Assembly (NCBI RefSeq): GCF_017309185.1
Contig: NZ_JAEKJZ010000001.1
Location: forward strand, 1,798,001-1,862,000
Direction of reading: 5' to 3'
Source of the DNA: Roseibium aggregatum
GTDB taxonomy: Bacteria > Pseudomonadota > Alphaproteobacteria > Rhizobiales > Stappiaceae
DNA length: 64,000 nucleotides
Positions 45,946-55,402 of the stretch are shown piece after piece. The notes beneath the pieces are model-generated. The model was not told the origin of the DNA and did no database searches. It saw nothing but the letters and a program-made list of their open reading frames with translations. The position numbers and the translations under genes are program-made. How positions within the stretch are numbered: the stretch's first letter is position 1; every line of letters starts with the position of its first letter.

Positions 45946-47982
45946 ATGTCGAAAGATCCGTTGCTGCAGCCATACCGGCTGAAGTCCTTGACGTTGAAAA
46001 ACCGGATCATGATCACCTCGCATGAACCGGCTTACCCCGAAGACGGCATGCCGAAAGACCGGTACAGGGCCTATCACGAGGTGCGCGCCAGGGCAGGAGT
46101 GGCGTTGACCATGACCGCCGGCTCCGCGGCGGTCTCCAGAAGCTCGCCGCCCGCCTTCAACAATATCCTCGCGTACAAGGACGAAGTGGTGCCGTGGATC
46201 AGACGGCTTACGGATGCCTGCCACGAACACGGTTGCGCGGTGATGATCCAGCTTACCCATCTCGGGCGCCGCACGACCTGGAACAAGGGCGACTGGCTGC
46301 CGTCCGTCTCCACCACGCATGCCCAGGAGCCGGCGCACAGGGCTTTTCCGAAGAAGGTGGAAGACTGGGATATCGCGCGCATTGTTCAGGACTATGCCGA
46401 CGCCGCGGAACGGATGAAGGCCGGAGGCATGGACGGCATTGAACTTGAAGCCTATGGCCACCTGATGGACCAGTTCTGGTCGCCGGCCGTCAATTCGCTC
46501 GACGGACCCTATAACGGCTCGCTTGAAAACCGCATGCGGTTTTCGCTTGAGGTCATCGATGCCGTCCGCAAGCGGGTCGGCGACGATTTCATCGTCGGCA
46601 TCCGCTTCTCCGCGGATGAGAAACTGGACGTTGGCATCACGCCCGAGGAAGGGTTGGAAATCGCCAGGCGTCTCAAGGCGACCGGGCAGATCGATTTCCT
46701 CAATGTCATCAGGGGGCATATCGACACGGATGCGGGCCTGACTGATGTGATCCCGGTGCAAGGCATGCGCAATGCACCACATCTGGATTTTGCCGGAACG
46801 ATCCGGCGGGAGATCGGGCTGCCGACATTCCACGCCGCCAAGATACCGGATGTCGCAACGGCCCGTCACGCCATCGCCGAGGGGCTTCTGGACATGGTGG
46901 GCATGACCCGTGCGCATATGGCCGATCCCCTGATCGTCAAGAAGATTTCGGAAAAGCGGGAAGGGGACATCCGGCCCTGCGTCGGCGCCACCTACTGCCT
47001 GGACCGGATCTATCAGGGCGGTGAGGCCTTGTGCATCCACAACGCGGCAACGGGACGGGAGCTGACCATGCCCCATGAAATTCCCGAAGCGAAAGTCAAG
47101 AAGAAGGTCGTCGTGGTCGGTGCGGGACCGGCCGGCATGGAAGCCGCGCGCGTGGCATCGGAGCGTGGACATCAGGTGACGGTGTTCGAGGCCGCACCGG
47201 ATGCGGGCGGCCAGATCCGTCTGACGGCGCAATCCGAACGCCGCCGGGAGATGATTTCGATCATCGGCTGGCGCCTGGAGCAATGCGCGGCGCGCGGTGT
47301 CCGTTTTCGCTTCAACAGTTACGCGGAGGCTGAGGACGTTACAGCCGAGACCCCGGACGCGGTCATCGTTGCGACCGGAGGCCTGCCGCATACCGAAGTT
47401 TTGCGGGAAGGAAACGATCTGACGGTCTCTGCCTGGGACCTGATTGCCGGCGACGTGAGACCTGGCAAACGGGTGCTGGTCTATGACGACGCGGGGGATC
47501 ACGCCGGTTTGCAAGCCGCCGAAATCGCCGCGAAATCCGGCGCGCATGTGGAGATCATGACGCCGGACCGGTCCTTTGCCCCAGAAGTCATGGGCATGAA
47601 CCTGGTGCCCTATATGCGTTCGCTCCAGGGCAGGGACGTGCGGTTCACGGTCACCTATCGGCTCATGGCGGCCAGGCGCTCCGGCAACATGATAACGGCT
47701 GTCATCGGCACGGATTATTCGGATCATCTCGAAGAGCGGGACTTCGACCAGATCGTGATCAACCACGGCACCGTTCCGCTCGACGAACTCTATTTCGACC
47801 TGAAACCGAAATCGAAAAACCTCGGTGCTGTCGATCAGGAAGCGCTTATTTTCGGACGGGAACAACCGCTTTCGGCAAATCCGGAGGGTGATTTTGCGCT
47901 CTTCCGAATCGGCGATGCGGTGTCTGCCCGCAACACCCATGCGGCGATCTACGACGCCTTACGTCTGGTCAAGAATATCTAG
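45946..47982 (+). CDS. dgcA: Dimethylglycine demethylase-type FMN/FAD oxidoreductase
   Basis: 678 aa. N-terminal old-yellow-enzyme-like FMN barrel (1-360) with MIQLTHLGRR and a cysteine cluster CVGATYCLDRIYQGGEALCIHN (short: four cysteines near 345-366) for a [4Fe-4S], then an FAD/NAD(P) domain starting VVVVGAGPAGMEAARVA. Overall layout and the ending RNTHAAIYDALRL match DgcA of Pseudomonas, which converts dimethylglycine to sarcosine with DgcB; general 2,4-dienoyl-CoA reductase-like enzymes share the fold. Followed by gbcA- and gbcB-like genes, which supports a betaine pathway. No dgcB is seen in the window. Confidence 0.75.
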   Translation: MSKDPLLQPYRLKSLTLKNRIMITSHEPAYPEDGMPKDRYRAYHEVRARAGVALTMTAGSAAVSRSSPPAFNNILAYKDEVVPWIRRLTDACHEHGCAVMIQLTHLGRRTTWNKGDWLPSVSTTHAQEPAHRAFPKKVEDWDIARIVQDYADAAERMKAGGMDGIELEAYGHLMDQFWSPAVNSLDGPYNGSLENRMRFSLEVIDAVRKRVGDDFIVGIRFSADEKLDVGITPEEGLEIARRLKATGQIDFLNVIRGHIDTDAGLTDVIPVQGMRNAPHLDFAGTIRREIGLPTFHAAKIPDVATARHAIAEGLLDMVGMTRAHMADPLIVKKISEKREGDIRPCVGATYCLDRIYQGGEALCIHNAATGRELTMPHEIPEAKVKKKVVVVGAGPAGMEAARVASERGHQVTVFEAAPDAGGQIRLTAQSERRREMISIIGWRLEQCAARGVRFRFNSYAEAEDVTAETPDAVIVATGGLPHTEVLREGNDLTVSAWDLIAGDVRPGKRVLVYDDAGDHAGLQAAEIAAKSGAHVEIMTPDRSFAPEVMGMNLVPYMRSLQGRDVRFTVTYRLMAARRSGNMITAVIGTDYSDHLEERDFDQIVINHGTVPLDELYFDLKPKSKNLGAVDQEALIFGREQPLSANPEGDFALFRIGDAVSARNTHAAIYDALRLVKNI

Positions 47983-48127
47983 CGGATTTTGCGCTGCGGA
48001 AAAATTCGATGGGCAGGTCTTTCCTGAATAAGCGCATGCCGTTTTTGGACTACGTGCCAGGGGTAAAGTGCCCCTAGTTTCTCCCGATGATCTGGGCCGG
48101 GGAGACGGCTTGAAAAGGACGTGTGAC

Positions 48128-49363
48128 ATGCAGAGCGATGCGGAAGTTCTTTCTCTTTTAATGGGCCGCCGTGCCGGATATTCCCTTCCAAGGGCCTTCT
48201 ATACGGACGCGAATGTTTATCAGAGCGACCTGAAGCACATCTGGCAAAAAGAGTGGATTTTCGCCGCCCCTTCCGCCGAAATGCCGAAGACCGGCAACTA
48301 CATCACGCTCCAGATCGGCGATTATTCCGTAATTGTCGTGCGTGGCGCCGACGGCGCGATCCGGGCGTTCCACAATTCCTGCCGGCATCGGGGAAGCCGT
48401 ATCTGTTCCGCTGCGAAAGGCTCCGCGCCCAAGCTCGTTTGCCCCTACCATCAGTGGACTTACGAACTCGACGGAAAGCTGCTCTGGGCGAAGGAGATGG
48501 GGCCGGACTTCAAGCCCGCTGATCATGGGTTGAAACCGGTTCACTGCGAAACGGTTTCAGGCATGGTGTTCATCTGTCTGGCTGAGGTTGCGCCGGACAT
48601 GACCGAGCTCAAAAAGCAGGCGTCGCGTTATTTCGATCCGCACGACCTTGCCAATCTCAAGGTCGCCTACCAGTCGACGATCACGGAACAGGGCAACTGG
48701 AAGCTCGTTCTGGAAAACAATCGGGAATGCTACCACTGCGCCGGCTCTCATCCTTCCCTTTGCCGTACCTTTCCGGACGACCCCAACCTGGTTGGAGGAG
48801 ACGACTCGGCCGCGTCAAACCTCGGGCTGGAGCATGTTCAGCGTTGCGAAGCCGCGGGTTTGCCGTCAAAGTTTCTCATCGACCCCTCCGAACAGTGGCG
48901 CTTCGTGCGCATTCCCTTCCTCGGAAATGCGGTGAGCTACACCATGGACGGCAAGGCGGCGGTCTCGAAGCGGGTTGGCACGGTTCCCTTCGACAACGCC
49001 GGGTCCTGCCTGTTCTTCCATTACCCGAATACCTGGAACCATTTCCTGTCCGATCAGGTCCTGACCTTCCGGGTGCTTCCGGTCAGTCCCACGGAAACCG
49101 AAGTCACGACGACCTGGCTGGTGCACAAGGATGCTGAGGAAGGCGTTGACTACGATCTCACGCGGCTGAGCGAGGTGTGGATCCACACCAACGACGAGGA
49201 CAGGCAGATCGTCGAGGAGAACCAAAAGGGGATCAACTCGCCGGCCTACGAACCCGGACCCTATTCCATGGCTCAGGAAAGCGGTGTGATCCAGTTCATC
49301 GACTGGTACGCGCGGACGCTTGAAAACGGCCTGATCGGCCGCTTCCGAATTGCGGCGGAGTGA
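48128..49363 (+). CDS. gbcA: Rieske oxygenase, glycine betaine monooxygenase type
   Basis: 411 aa from ATG 48128. Rieske cluster motif CRHRGSRIC and CPYHQW (ligands Cys/His near 83-105), then the mononuclear iron site with NNRECYHCAGSHPS (two His) and a following Asp. The sequence pattern (YTLPR-FY, SCRHRGSR, YHQWTYELDG, ENNRECYHC, RGINS-AYQPGPYS type ending) is that of GbcA and stachydrine demethylase Stc2. It demethylates a quaternary amine; glycine betaine is favoured by the gene set. The reductase gene follows after 4 bases. Confidence 0.82.
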   Translation: MQSDAEVLSLLMGRRAGYSLPRAFYTDANVYQSDLKHIWQKEWIFAAPSAEMPKTGNYITLQIGDYSVIVVRGADGAIRAFHNSCRHRGSRICSAAKGSAPKLVCPYHQWTYELDGKLLWAKEMGPDFKPADHGLKPVHCETVSGMVFICLAEVAPDMTELKKQASRYFDPHDLANLKVAYQSTITEQGNWKLVLENNRECYHCAGSHPSLCRTFPDDPNLVGGDDSAASNLGLEHVQRCEAAGLPSKFLIDPSEQWRFVRIPFLGNAVSYTMDGKAAVSKRVGTVPFDNAGSCLFFHYPNTWNHFLSDQVLTFRVLPVSPTETEVTTTWLVHKDAEEGVDYDLTRLSEVWIHTNDEDRQIVEENQKGINSPAYEPGPYSMAQESGVIQFIDWYARTLENGLIGRFRIAAE

Positions 49364-49367
49364 CATC

Positions 49368-50441
49368 ATGATACCCATGCCCGGTCGGGACACGCCGGTC
49401 TGGACAGACAGCGAATTACTGGAATGCGTCAGCGTGTTGCCGGAGGCGCCGGAGGTGAAAACCTTCACTTTCCGGCCTCCGTCCGGGGCAACGTTCCTGT
49501 ATAAGGCGGGTCAGTTCATCACGCTCGACCTGCCGGTTCCCGGCGGCAACGTTCAACGCACCTACACGATTTCCTCGTCGCCCCTGACCAATGCCTACAT
49601 TTGCGTGACGGTGAAGGCGCAACCGGGCAGCGTTGGCACCCGCTGGATGCTGGACAACCTCCAGCCAGGCATGCGCCTCAAGGCATACGGACCGGCTGGC
49701 CTGTTTCATCTGCCCGCCAACCCGGACGGCAAGTACCTGTTCATTTCCGCCGGTTCGGGCGTGACGCCCATGATGTCCATGGCGACAACCCTGTTCGAGC
49801 GTGGCGAGGAGCCGGACATCTGCTTCATCCAGTGCGCCAACCGTCCGGTGGAACTGATTTTCCGCAAGAAGCTTGAGCATATAGCAAGCCGCGTGAACGG
49901 CCTGCAGCTTCACTTTGTGGTCAACAGAAGCGATCCTTACGAGGTTTGGACCGGCTACCGGGGATACTTCAACCAGCTCATGCTTGGGCTGATGTGCAAC
50001 GACTACCTGGAACGCGACGTCTACTGCTGCGGTCCGGAAGGTTTCATGGATACCGTCCGCGAAATTCTCAACGCGCTCGGCTACGACATGGATCGCTATC
50101 ACCAGGAAAGCTTCGAGGCGCCTGCCGAGACCAAGGCGGAGCTGACCGAGTTCGACGATGTGGTGCCTCAGGAGGACGCCCAGGCACAGATTGTCTTTGC
50201 AAACTCGCAGGTCTCAGCCTGGTGCTCGGAGACGGACACGGTCCTGGCGGTCGCCAAGGACGCCGGTTTGAACATCCCCTCAGGCTGCACGTTCGGCGTC
50301 TGTGGCACCTGCAAGGTGAAGAAACTCTCCGGCGAGGTGCATATGGTCCATTCCGGCGGCATCAGCGACGACGATGTGGAAGCCGGCTACATCCTTGCCT
50401 GCTGCTCCAACCCGATCGGAACCGTGGAAGTGGAGATCTGA
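49368..50441 (+). CDS. gbcB: Ferredoxin reductase partner of the Rieske oxygenase
   Basis: 357 aa from ATG 49368. Order: FAD-binding barrel with RTYTISS (about 63-69), NAD-binding domain with SAGSGVTPMMSM and CGPEGFMD, and a C-terminal plant-type [2Fe-2S] ferredoxin domain with CTFGVCGTCK and a later CCS cysteine. This is the GbcB-type electron-transfer protein for the preceding Rieske oxygenase. The ATG is 4 bases after its stop, so expression is coupled. Confidence 0.87.
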   Translation: MIPMPGRDTPVWTDSELLECVSVLPEAPEVKTFTFRPPSGATFLYKAGQFITLDLPVPGGNVQRTYTISSSPLTNAYICVTVKAQPGSVGTRWMLDNLQPGMRLKAYGPAGLFHLPANPDGKYLFISAGSGVTPMMSMATTLFERGEEPDICFIQCANRPVELIFRKKLEHIASRVNGLQLHFVVNRSDPYEVWTGYRGYFNQLMLGLMCNDYLERDVYCCGPEGFMDTVREILNALGYDMDRYHQESFEAPAETKAELTEFDDVVPQEDAQAQIVFANSQVSAWCSETDTVLAVAKDAGLNIPSGCTFGVCGTCKVKKLSGEVHMVHSGGISDDDVEAGYILACCSNPIGTVEVEI

Positions 50442-50666
50442 TCCCGGAAATCGGCTCACCGTTGTTCTCGGAAAAAGAATTCAAATATTGCTATGTGTCA
50501 ATGTTTCCCGCATTGTCGGCTTCTAGTTTGATCACTTGAGAGCAGACCGTGTCCGATCGGGCGCGGGGTGTTGGATCGAAATGGAAACGATCAGTGTTTC
50601 GGCTTTTTCCGGTGCCGGTCGGTACCGGTAACAGGCCCGCTGGTCTGGACTGTGGGAGGAAATTCA

Positions 50667-51164
50667 ATGTTGGGAAAAATCTGCAAAGCCGGTTCGGTTC
50701 TGGCAGCGGCCGCTTTCATCTGTGGCGGCGCGGCGTCGGCCGATGGCGGTGCGTCGCCTGAAGGCGTGACCGTATACGAAGTGTCCGGCGCCTTTGAGGA
50801 CATCAGGTTCGACCTGGAAAACGCCATCGTCAATCGTGGCCTGGTGATCGATTATGTCTCGCATATCGGCAACATGCTGGACAGGACCGGATCGGACGTG
50901 GGCAGCGAGAAGCAGATCTTCATCGACGCTCAGTCGATGCTCTTCTGCTCCGCCAATTTGTCGCGAAAGGCCATGGAGGCCGATCCGGCCAACATTGCCT
51001 ATTGCCCCTATACCGTGTTCGTTTATGAAACGCCCGACAAACCGGGGAGCGTGACGGTCGGATACCGGGAACTGACCAAAACGGGGCCGGAGGCCTCGAA
51101 GATGGCGATTGCGGAGGTCAATGCCTTGCTCGACGAGATCGCCAGGGAAGCGGCCGGTCAATAG
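50667..51164 (+). CDS. Exported DUF302 protein
   Basis: 165 aa from ATG 50667 with GGGAGGAA upstream. A signal peptide covers about residues 1-25 (hydrophobic run, cleavage near ASA). The mature part is a DUF302 domain: FEDIRFDLENAIVNRGLVIDYVSHIGNML and VFVYETPDKPGSVTVGYREL (each abbreviated). Periplasmic members of unknown function are often linked to sulfur or redox genes; no such link is evident here. Probably monocistronic. Confidence 0.78.
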   Translation: MLGKICKAGSVLAAAAFICGGAASADGGASPEGVTVYEVSGAFEDIRFDLENAIVNRGLVIDYVSHIGNMLDRTGSDVGSEKQIFIDAQSMLFCSANLSRKAMEADPANIAYCPYTVFVYETPDKPGSVTVGYRELTKTGPEASKMAIAEVNALLDEIAREAAGQ

Positions 51165-51172
51165 GCGCTGCT

Positions 51173-51925
51173 TTATTGACTGCAGGCATCCGCACCCAAA
51201 CCCAGCCGGGTGCGGACCTTTTCTGAGGAAAGTTCCCGGATCGCTTCCCGTCCGATTTTCCGGGCTGTCCTGTTGTCCGATGCACCGAGTTCTTCAGCCA
51301 GTGCCAGAGCAGGGCCGTGCAAGGCGGCTGACCGTTTGCCGATCTGACGCAACGCCCAGTGAACGGCCTTCCAGACGAAGTTCCGCTCGTCTTCCGCCGC
51401 GGTCCTGATCAGGCCAAAGTACCCTGAAAACTCGCTTTCCGGAGCCTTCTTGGCATGCACGGCGCGCCAGGCGATCAGGGCGAACCCGGCGCGACGAACG
51501 AACTCCCGTTTGTCCGCGGCAAGGAGTGGAACAAGTTCATCCGTGTGCTCTCTTCGAGCGAGCACATTGCAGAGCTGATCGCACAGGTCCCAGGAGCGAA
51601 TGTCCTCAAGCCAGGTCAGAGCAAGATCCGGTGTCAGCGATTTGGGCGGTGTCAGGAGAATTGCCAGAAGGCGGGCTTCGTGAAAGCCGCTTTCCCAAAG
51701 CTCCCGGGCGAGGTCGGGAGAGCTTCCGATGGTTTTGGCGAGCGGGCGCAACCTTGCCATCGGGACACCGAAGGCGTGCTGCGTTTCGATACCGAACCGC
51801 GCCATCCCGGCGCGGTTTTCTTCCGTGCCGAGCGAGCGCAGTTCGGTGAGCACAGTGCCGGCGGTGCCAGCGACGGTTTCGGTGCGCCCCGCGGCCGGCG
51901 GGTTATTTCTTCTCGGCGTTTTCAA
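51173..51925 (-). CDS. AlkD-like DNA alkylation repair protein
   Basis: 250 aa of HEAT-like helical repeats. FGVPMARLRPLAK, ARLLAILLT, WDLCDQLCNVL and FVRRAGFALIAWRAVH are typical of the AlkD family, which removes alkylated bases from DNA. The start is uncertain: ATG 51925 overlaps the end of the dehydrogenase gene upstream by 23 bases, and no strong ribosome site is visible. It is convergent with the DUF302 gene, 8 bases apart. Confidence 0.82.
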   Translation of the reverse strand: MKTPRRNNPPAAGRTETVAGTAGTVLTELRSLGTEENRAGMARFGIETQHAFGVPMARLRPLAKTIGSSPDLARELWESGFHEARLLAILLTPPKSLTPDLALTWLEDIRSWDLCDQLCNVLARREHTDELVPLLAADKREFVRRAGFALIAWRAVHAKKAPESEFSGYFGLIRTAAEDERNFVWKAVHWALRQIGKRSAALHGPALALAEELGASDNRTARKIGREAIRELSSEKVRTRLGLGADACSQ

Positions 51926-52784
51926 GGCGCGCGATCAGGCTGGACGTATCCCAGCGGCTGCCTCCCATCGCCTGAACCTCGGCGTAGAACTGGTCGACCA
52001 GGGCCGTGACCGGCAGGCGGGCTCCGGTTTCGTTTGCCGTCTTCAGGCAGATCCCCAGGTCCTTGCGCATCCAGTCGACGGCGAAACCGTAGTCGAATTT
52101 ACCCTGGTTCATGGTCTCCCAACGGTTTTCCATCTGCCAGGACTGGGCCGCGCCGCCCCGGATCGCGGAAATGACCTTTTCAACATCCATATCGGCTTTT
52201 TTGGCGAAGTGGATGGCTTCGGATAGGCCCTGAACGAGGCCGGCGATGCAGATCTGGTTGACCATCTTGGTCAACTGGCCCGCGCCGCTCTCTCCCATCA
52301 GGCCGACGAACTTGGCAAAACATTCGATGACGGGCTTGGCCTTGTCGAACTGGTCCTCGTCGCCACCGCACATGACGGTCAGGACACCGTTTTCAGCGCC
52401 AGCCTGGCCGCCGGAGACCGGTGCGTCGATGAAGCCGCAGCCTTTTTCCTTAGCCGCGCGATGGAGTTCGCGGGCGACTTCGGCGGAAGCGGTGGTGTTG
52501 TCGACGAAGATGGCGCCTGGCTTGAGGCCATGAAACGCGCCGTCCGGGCCGGTGGTCACGGACCGCAGGTCATCGTCGTTGCCGACGCAGGCAAAGACGA
52601 AGTCACAACCGTCAGCGGCTTCCTTCGGCGTTTTCGCGAAGGATCCACCATATTCGGAGGCCCATTTTTCAGCCTTGGCGGTGGTGCGGTTGTAGACGGT
52701 GACGTCGTGACCGCCCTTGGTTTTCAGATACCCGGCCATCGGATACCCCATGACGCCCAAACCGATGAATGCAACCTTTGCCAT
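51903..52784 (-). CDS. 3-hydroxyisobutyrate dehydrogenase family NAD(P)-dependent oxidoreductase
   Basis: 293 aa from ATG 52784. N-terminal Rossmann fold FIGLGVMGYPMAGYL, then DAPVSGGQAGAENG (substrate-binding motif) and the catalytic-lysine segment GAGQLTKMVNQI. The family includes 3-hydroxyisobutyrate, tartronate semialdehyde and glyoxylate reductases, which sequence reading alone cannot separate. Divergent from a LysR gene. Confidence 0.88.
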   Translation of the reverse strand: MAKVAFIGLGVMGYPMAGYLKTKGGHDVTVYNRTTAKAEKWASEYGGSFAKTPKEAADGCDFVFACVGNDDDLRSVTTGPDGAFHGLKPGAIFVDNTTASAEVARELHRAAKEKGCGFIDAPVSGGQAGAENGVLTVMCGGDEDQFDKAKPVIECFAKFVGLMGESGAGQLTKMVNQICIAGLVQGLSEAIHFAKKADMDVEKVISAIRGGAAQSWQMENRWETMNQGKFDYGFAVDWMRKDLGICLKTANETGARLPVTALVDQFYAEVQAMGGSRWDTSSLIARLENAEKK

Positions 52785-52807
52785 GTCAGCGTTCCCCTCG
52801 CATGAGA

Positions 52808-52831
52808 AGGCCCGGCATCTTGACCGGGCCT
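52808..52831. other. 8-bp hairpin upstream of the dehydrogenase gene
   Basis: AGGCCCGG-N8-CCGGGCCT lies 24-47 bases upstream of the dehydrogenase ATG, probably in its 5' untranslated region. No T-run follows on either strand. Role unknown. Confidence 0.35.
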
Positions 52832-53174
52832 GCTTGATTTCGTTCGTCATGTTTTACGGCATTTGCAGGTGTCTGTCAGCTCGGCGGGGGACTGTTTCGA
52901 CCGAAGGGGAACAATCGGTTGTCAGATCCAGTAAGGAGACCGCCGCCAAAGTCGGGTGTGTTGTTCGCGCTTGGACGACTGCCGGTCCAGGTGCCTCTGG
53001 GTCTGCGGATCCGGACGGGTGTTGCCGGTAAAACGGCTGGCTTCCAAGAAGCTTTTTGCATAAATATCTAACATTGACTTGGTTCCTGTTTCGCGTTTCG
53101 ATGAAGAGAATGTGCGCCTTCAGCGCCGTGAATGCGAGTCAGGAAGATTTTCAAAATATAAGGTGAGATTACAT

Positions 53175-54065
53175 ATGGATTGGCGGGCCATGCCATCGCT
53201 CAACAGTCTGAGAGCCTTCGCGGCCGTTGCCGAGACCAAGAGCCTTTCGGCGGCGGGCCGGCAATTGAACGTTACCCATGCGGCGGTCAGCCAGCAGGTC
53301 AGGGCGCTCGAGGCCCATTTCGGCTGCGCCCTGGTCGCACGGGAGGGGCGAGGGGTGGCGCTCACCCCTGAAGGCGAGCAGTTGTTTCAAGGGGTTCAAA
53401 GCGGATTTGAAAAGATCCTCGCGACGGTGGAACTGCTTTTGGGGGCGAACGCGGGGCGCCCCTTGAATGTCTCGACAACACCGACCTTCGCGGTGAGCTG
53501 GTTGATGCCGCGCATATCCGATTTCCGCAACACGCATCCGGATGTCGAACTGTCTATCAATCCGACGGCGGATGTTGTCACCCTGGAACCCGGCGGCGTC
53601 GACCTCGCCATTCGCTATGGTTCGGGAAACTGGCCGGGGCTCGAGAGTGAAATGCTGGTCGCCAGCAATTACGTTGTCGTCGGAGCGACCTGCCTCGTTG
53701 GCGATGCGCCGGACTTCAAGCCCGAAGACCTTCTCCGGTTTCCCTGGCTTCAGGAACTGGGCACCAACGAGTTGGCCCTCTGGCTGAAAGAGCAGGGGGT
53801 GGTTCCGAACAAGAAGCTCAATATTTCAAACCTGCCGGGTTACATGATCCTCGACGGCGTGCGCCGCGGATACGGCATAACGGCGATGTCAAAGGTTTTC
53901 GTGCAGTCCGAGATCGAGGCCGGCACGCTGCGGGTCCTGTTCGAGGATATCCGCTCGGAAGGCTCCGGCTATCACATCGTCACCAGACCTGGTATCCAGC
54001 GCGAACCGGTCAAGGCCTTTCTGCGCTGGCTGAGGTCGATGCGCGACGAACAAGAGGGCGCTTGA
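53175..54065 (+). CDS. LysR-family regulator (GcvA-like)
   Basis: 296 aa from ATG 53175. Helix-turn-helix segment NSLRAFAAVAETKSLSAAGR and VTHAAVSQQVRALE; effector domain with PTFAVSWLMPRISDF and GVDLAIRYGSG, the GcvA subgroup pattern. The 390-base intergenic space shared with the dehydrogenase gene (52785-53174) contains no other gene and presumably both promoters; the regulator may control that gene. Confidence 0.9.
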   Translation: MDWRAMPSLNSLRAFAAVAETKSLSAAGRQLNVTHAAVSQQVRALEAHFGCALVAREGRGVALTPEGEQLFQGVQSGFEKILATVELLLGANAGRPLNVSTTPTFAVSWLMPRISDFRNTHPDVELSINPTADVVTLEPGGVDLAIRYGSGNWPGLESEMLVASNYVVVGATCLVGDAPDFKPEDLLRFPWLQELGTNELALWLKEQGVVPNKKLNISNLPGYMILDGVRRGYGITAMSKVFVQSEIEAGTLRVLFEDIRSEGSGYHIVTRPGIQREPVKAFLRWLRSMRDEQEGA

Positions 54066-54105
54066 TAAGGCCTTTGTGGCCGGGTGTTGAAATGAAACCC
54101 AATGT

Positions 54106-54141
54106 GTCGCCCCGGAACGCGCTGCGCTTGCCCGGGGCGAC
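54106..54141. terminator. Bidirectional hairpin between convergent genes
   Basis: GTCGCCCCGG (54106-54115) pairs perfectly with CCGGGGCGAC (54132-54141). It lies between the convergent LysR and PLP-enzyme genes, where a shared terminator is expected. There is no clear T-run on either side. Confidence 0.6.
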
Positions 54142-54173
54142 GCCGGTGCAGACCCGGCTTATTCAACAGCGTT

Positions 54174-55340
54174 CTAGAGAGCCGCAAGCGCCTGGTCGAA
54201 ATCGGCTGTCAGGTCTCCGATATGTTCAATGCCGGTGGACAACCGCAAAAGGTTTTCCGGTATCCCGGAGCCTTCCCCCTCAATCGTGAAGCGATGCTCC
54301 ACAAGGCTCTCCGTGCCGCCCAGAGAGGTGGCACGCTGGAACACATCGAGACTGCCGGCCACCTTCAAGGCCTCGTCCTTGCCGCCCTTGACGAGAACCG
54401 ACATCAAGGAGCCGTATCCGCCGGTCATCTGTTCTTTCGCGAGCGCGTGCTGCGGATGATTTGCCAGGCCGGGGTAAAGCACGGAATCGATCTTCGGGTG
54501 CGCCTCAAGATAGTCGGCGAGCGCCATGGCGTTCCTGTTCATACGCTCGACGCGCAGGGCAAGCGTTCTGAGGCCACGCAGCAGAAGCCAGGTTTCGAAG
54601 GAGCCCAGCACCGCGCCTCCGGCAAGGCGTTCCTCGCAGACAAACGACCAGGCCTCGCTGGCGGCGTCGCTGGCGGTCACAACGCCGCCCAGAAGATCAG
54701 AGTGTCCGTTGAGCGCTTTTGTCGCCGAGTGCATGGAGAAATCGGCGCCGAGGGTCAGCGGCTTGAGAACAAGCGGTGTGGCCGCAGTGGCGTCGACGGC
54801 AAGCAGCGAGCCGGTCGTCTTGCACAATTCGGCGATCTTCCCGATATCCGCGACCTTCAGGAAAGGGTTGCTGGGCACTTCAAGCCAGACGAGGTCCGGA
54901 CGGGTGACGGACATCTCGTCGGAAAGGGCTTGCAGATCGCTGGCATCGGCCTCGACCAGCGCGATGTCGTTGTGGGCGCAGTGCTTGCGCAGGAAATGGG
55001 TCGTGCCCCAGTAAATCCCGGATTGCGCCAGCAGGGTGCCTCCCGGTTTGACGATGCGCGCGACCGCAGCGACGGCGGCCATGCCGGAAGCGAAAAGCCG
55101 GCTGTCGGCACCGAGTTCAAGGGCGGCGATCAGCTTTTCCGTTTGCTTGTAAAGCTGATTGCTGTCCCGGCTGTAGATCTGGCCCGGCAGGACCGGCGCG
55201 TAGGTTTCGTCGCGGACGAAGGTTGTTGCCGTCTGGATCGGCGGAACGACGGCGCCGGTGGCCGGATCGAACCCGCCGCCACCATGGGCCAGCAGGCTGT
55301 CGACATGGAGGCCCGGGGTCTTGGTCGGCGTGTTGGTCAT
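54174..55340 (-). CDS. Cys/Met metabolism PLP-dependent enzyme (cystathionine gamma-synthase family)
   Basis: 388 aa. Fold-type I PLP enzyme: YSRDSNQ near 56, the PLP lysine in MHSATKALNGHSD (about 204-216), SLGGTESLVEHR and LSTGIEHIGDL at the C-terminus. The reaction (synthase, beta- or gamma-lyase) cannot be decided. It closes an amino-acid ABC transporter operon (substrate protein, two permeases), 62 bases after the last permease gene, so the imported compound may be its substrate, perhaps a sulfur amino acid. Confidence 0.87.
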   Translation of the reverse strand: MTNTPTKTPGLHVDSLLAHGGGGFDPATGAVVPPIQTATTFVRDETYAPVLPGQIYSRDSNQLYKQTEKLIAALELGADSRLFASGMAAVAAVARIVKPGGTLLAQSGIYWGTTHFLRKHCAHNDIALVEADASDLQALSDEMSVTRPDLVWLEVPSNPFLKVADIGKIAELCKTTGSLLAVDATAATPLVLKPLTLGADFSMHSATKALNGHSDLLGGVVTASDAASEAWSFVCEERLAGGAVLGSFETWLLLRGLRTLALRVERMNRNAMALADYLEAHPKIDSVLYPGLANHPQHALAKEQMTGGYGSLMSVLVKGGKDEALKVAGSLDVFQRATSLGGTESLVEHRFTIEGEGSGIPENLLRLSTGIEHIGDLTADFDQALAAL

Positions 55341-55402
55341 CGGATATTCCTGATTTCAAAGGACGGGTGCGCCCGCCGCGGGGGCGGCGGGTCGCAACAG
55401 AC

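Noticed and set aside
45868..47940. 690-codon frame opposite the dgcA-like gene
   Set aside because: It is the antisense shadow of a well-supported enzyme gene in GC-rich DNA and shows no protein family pattern.
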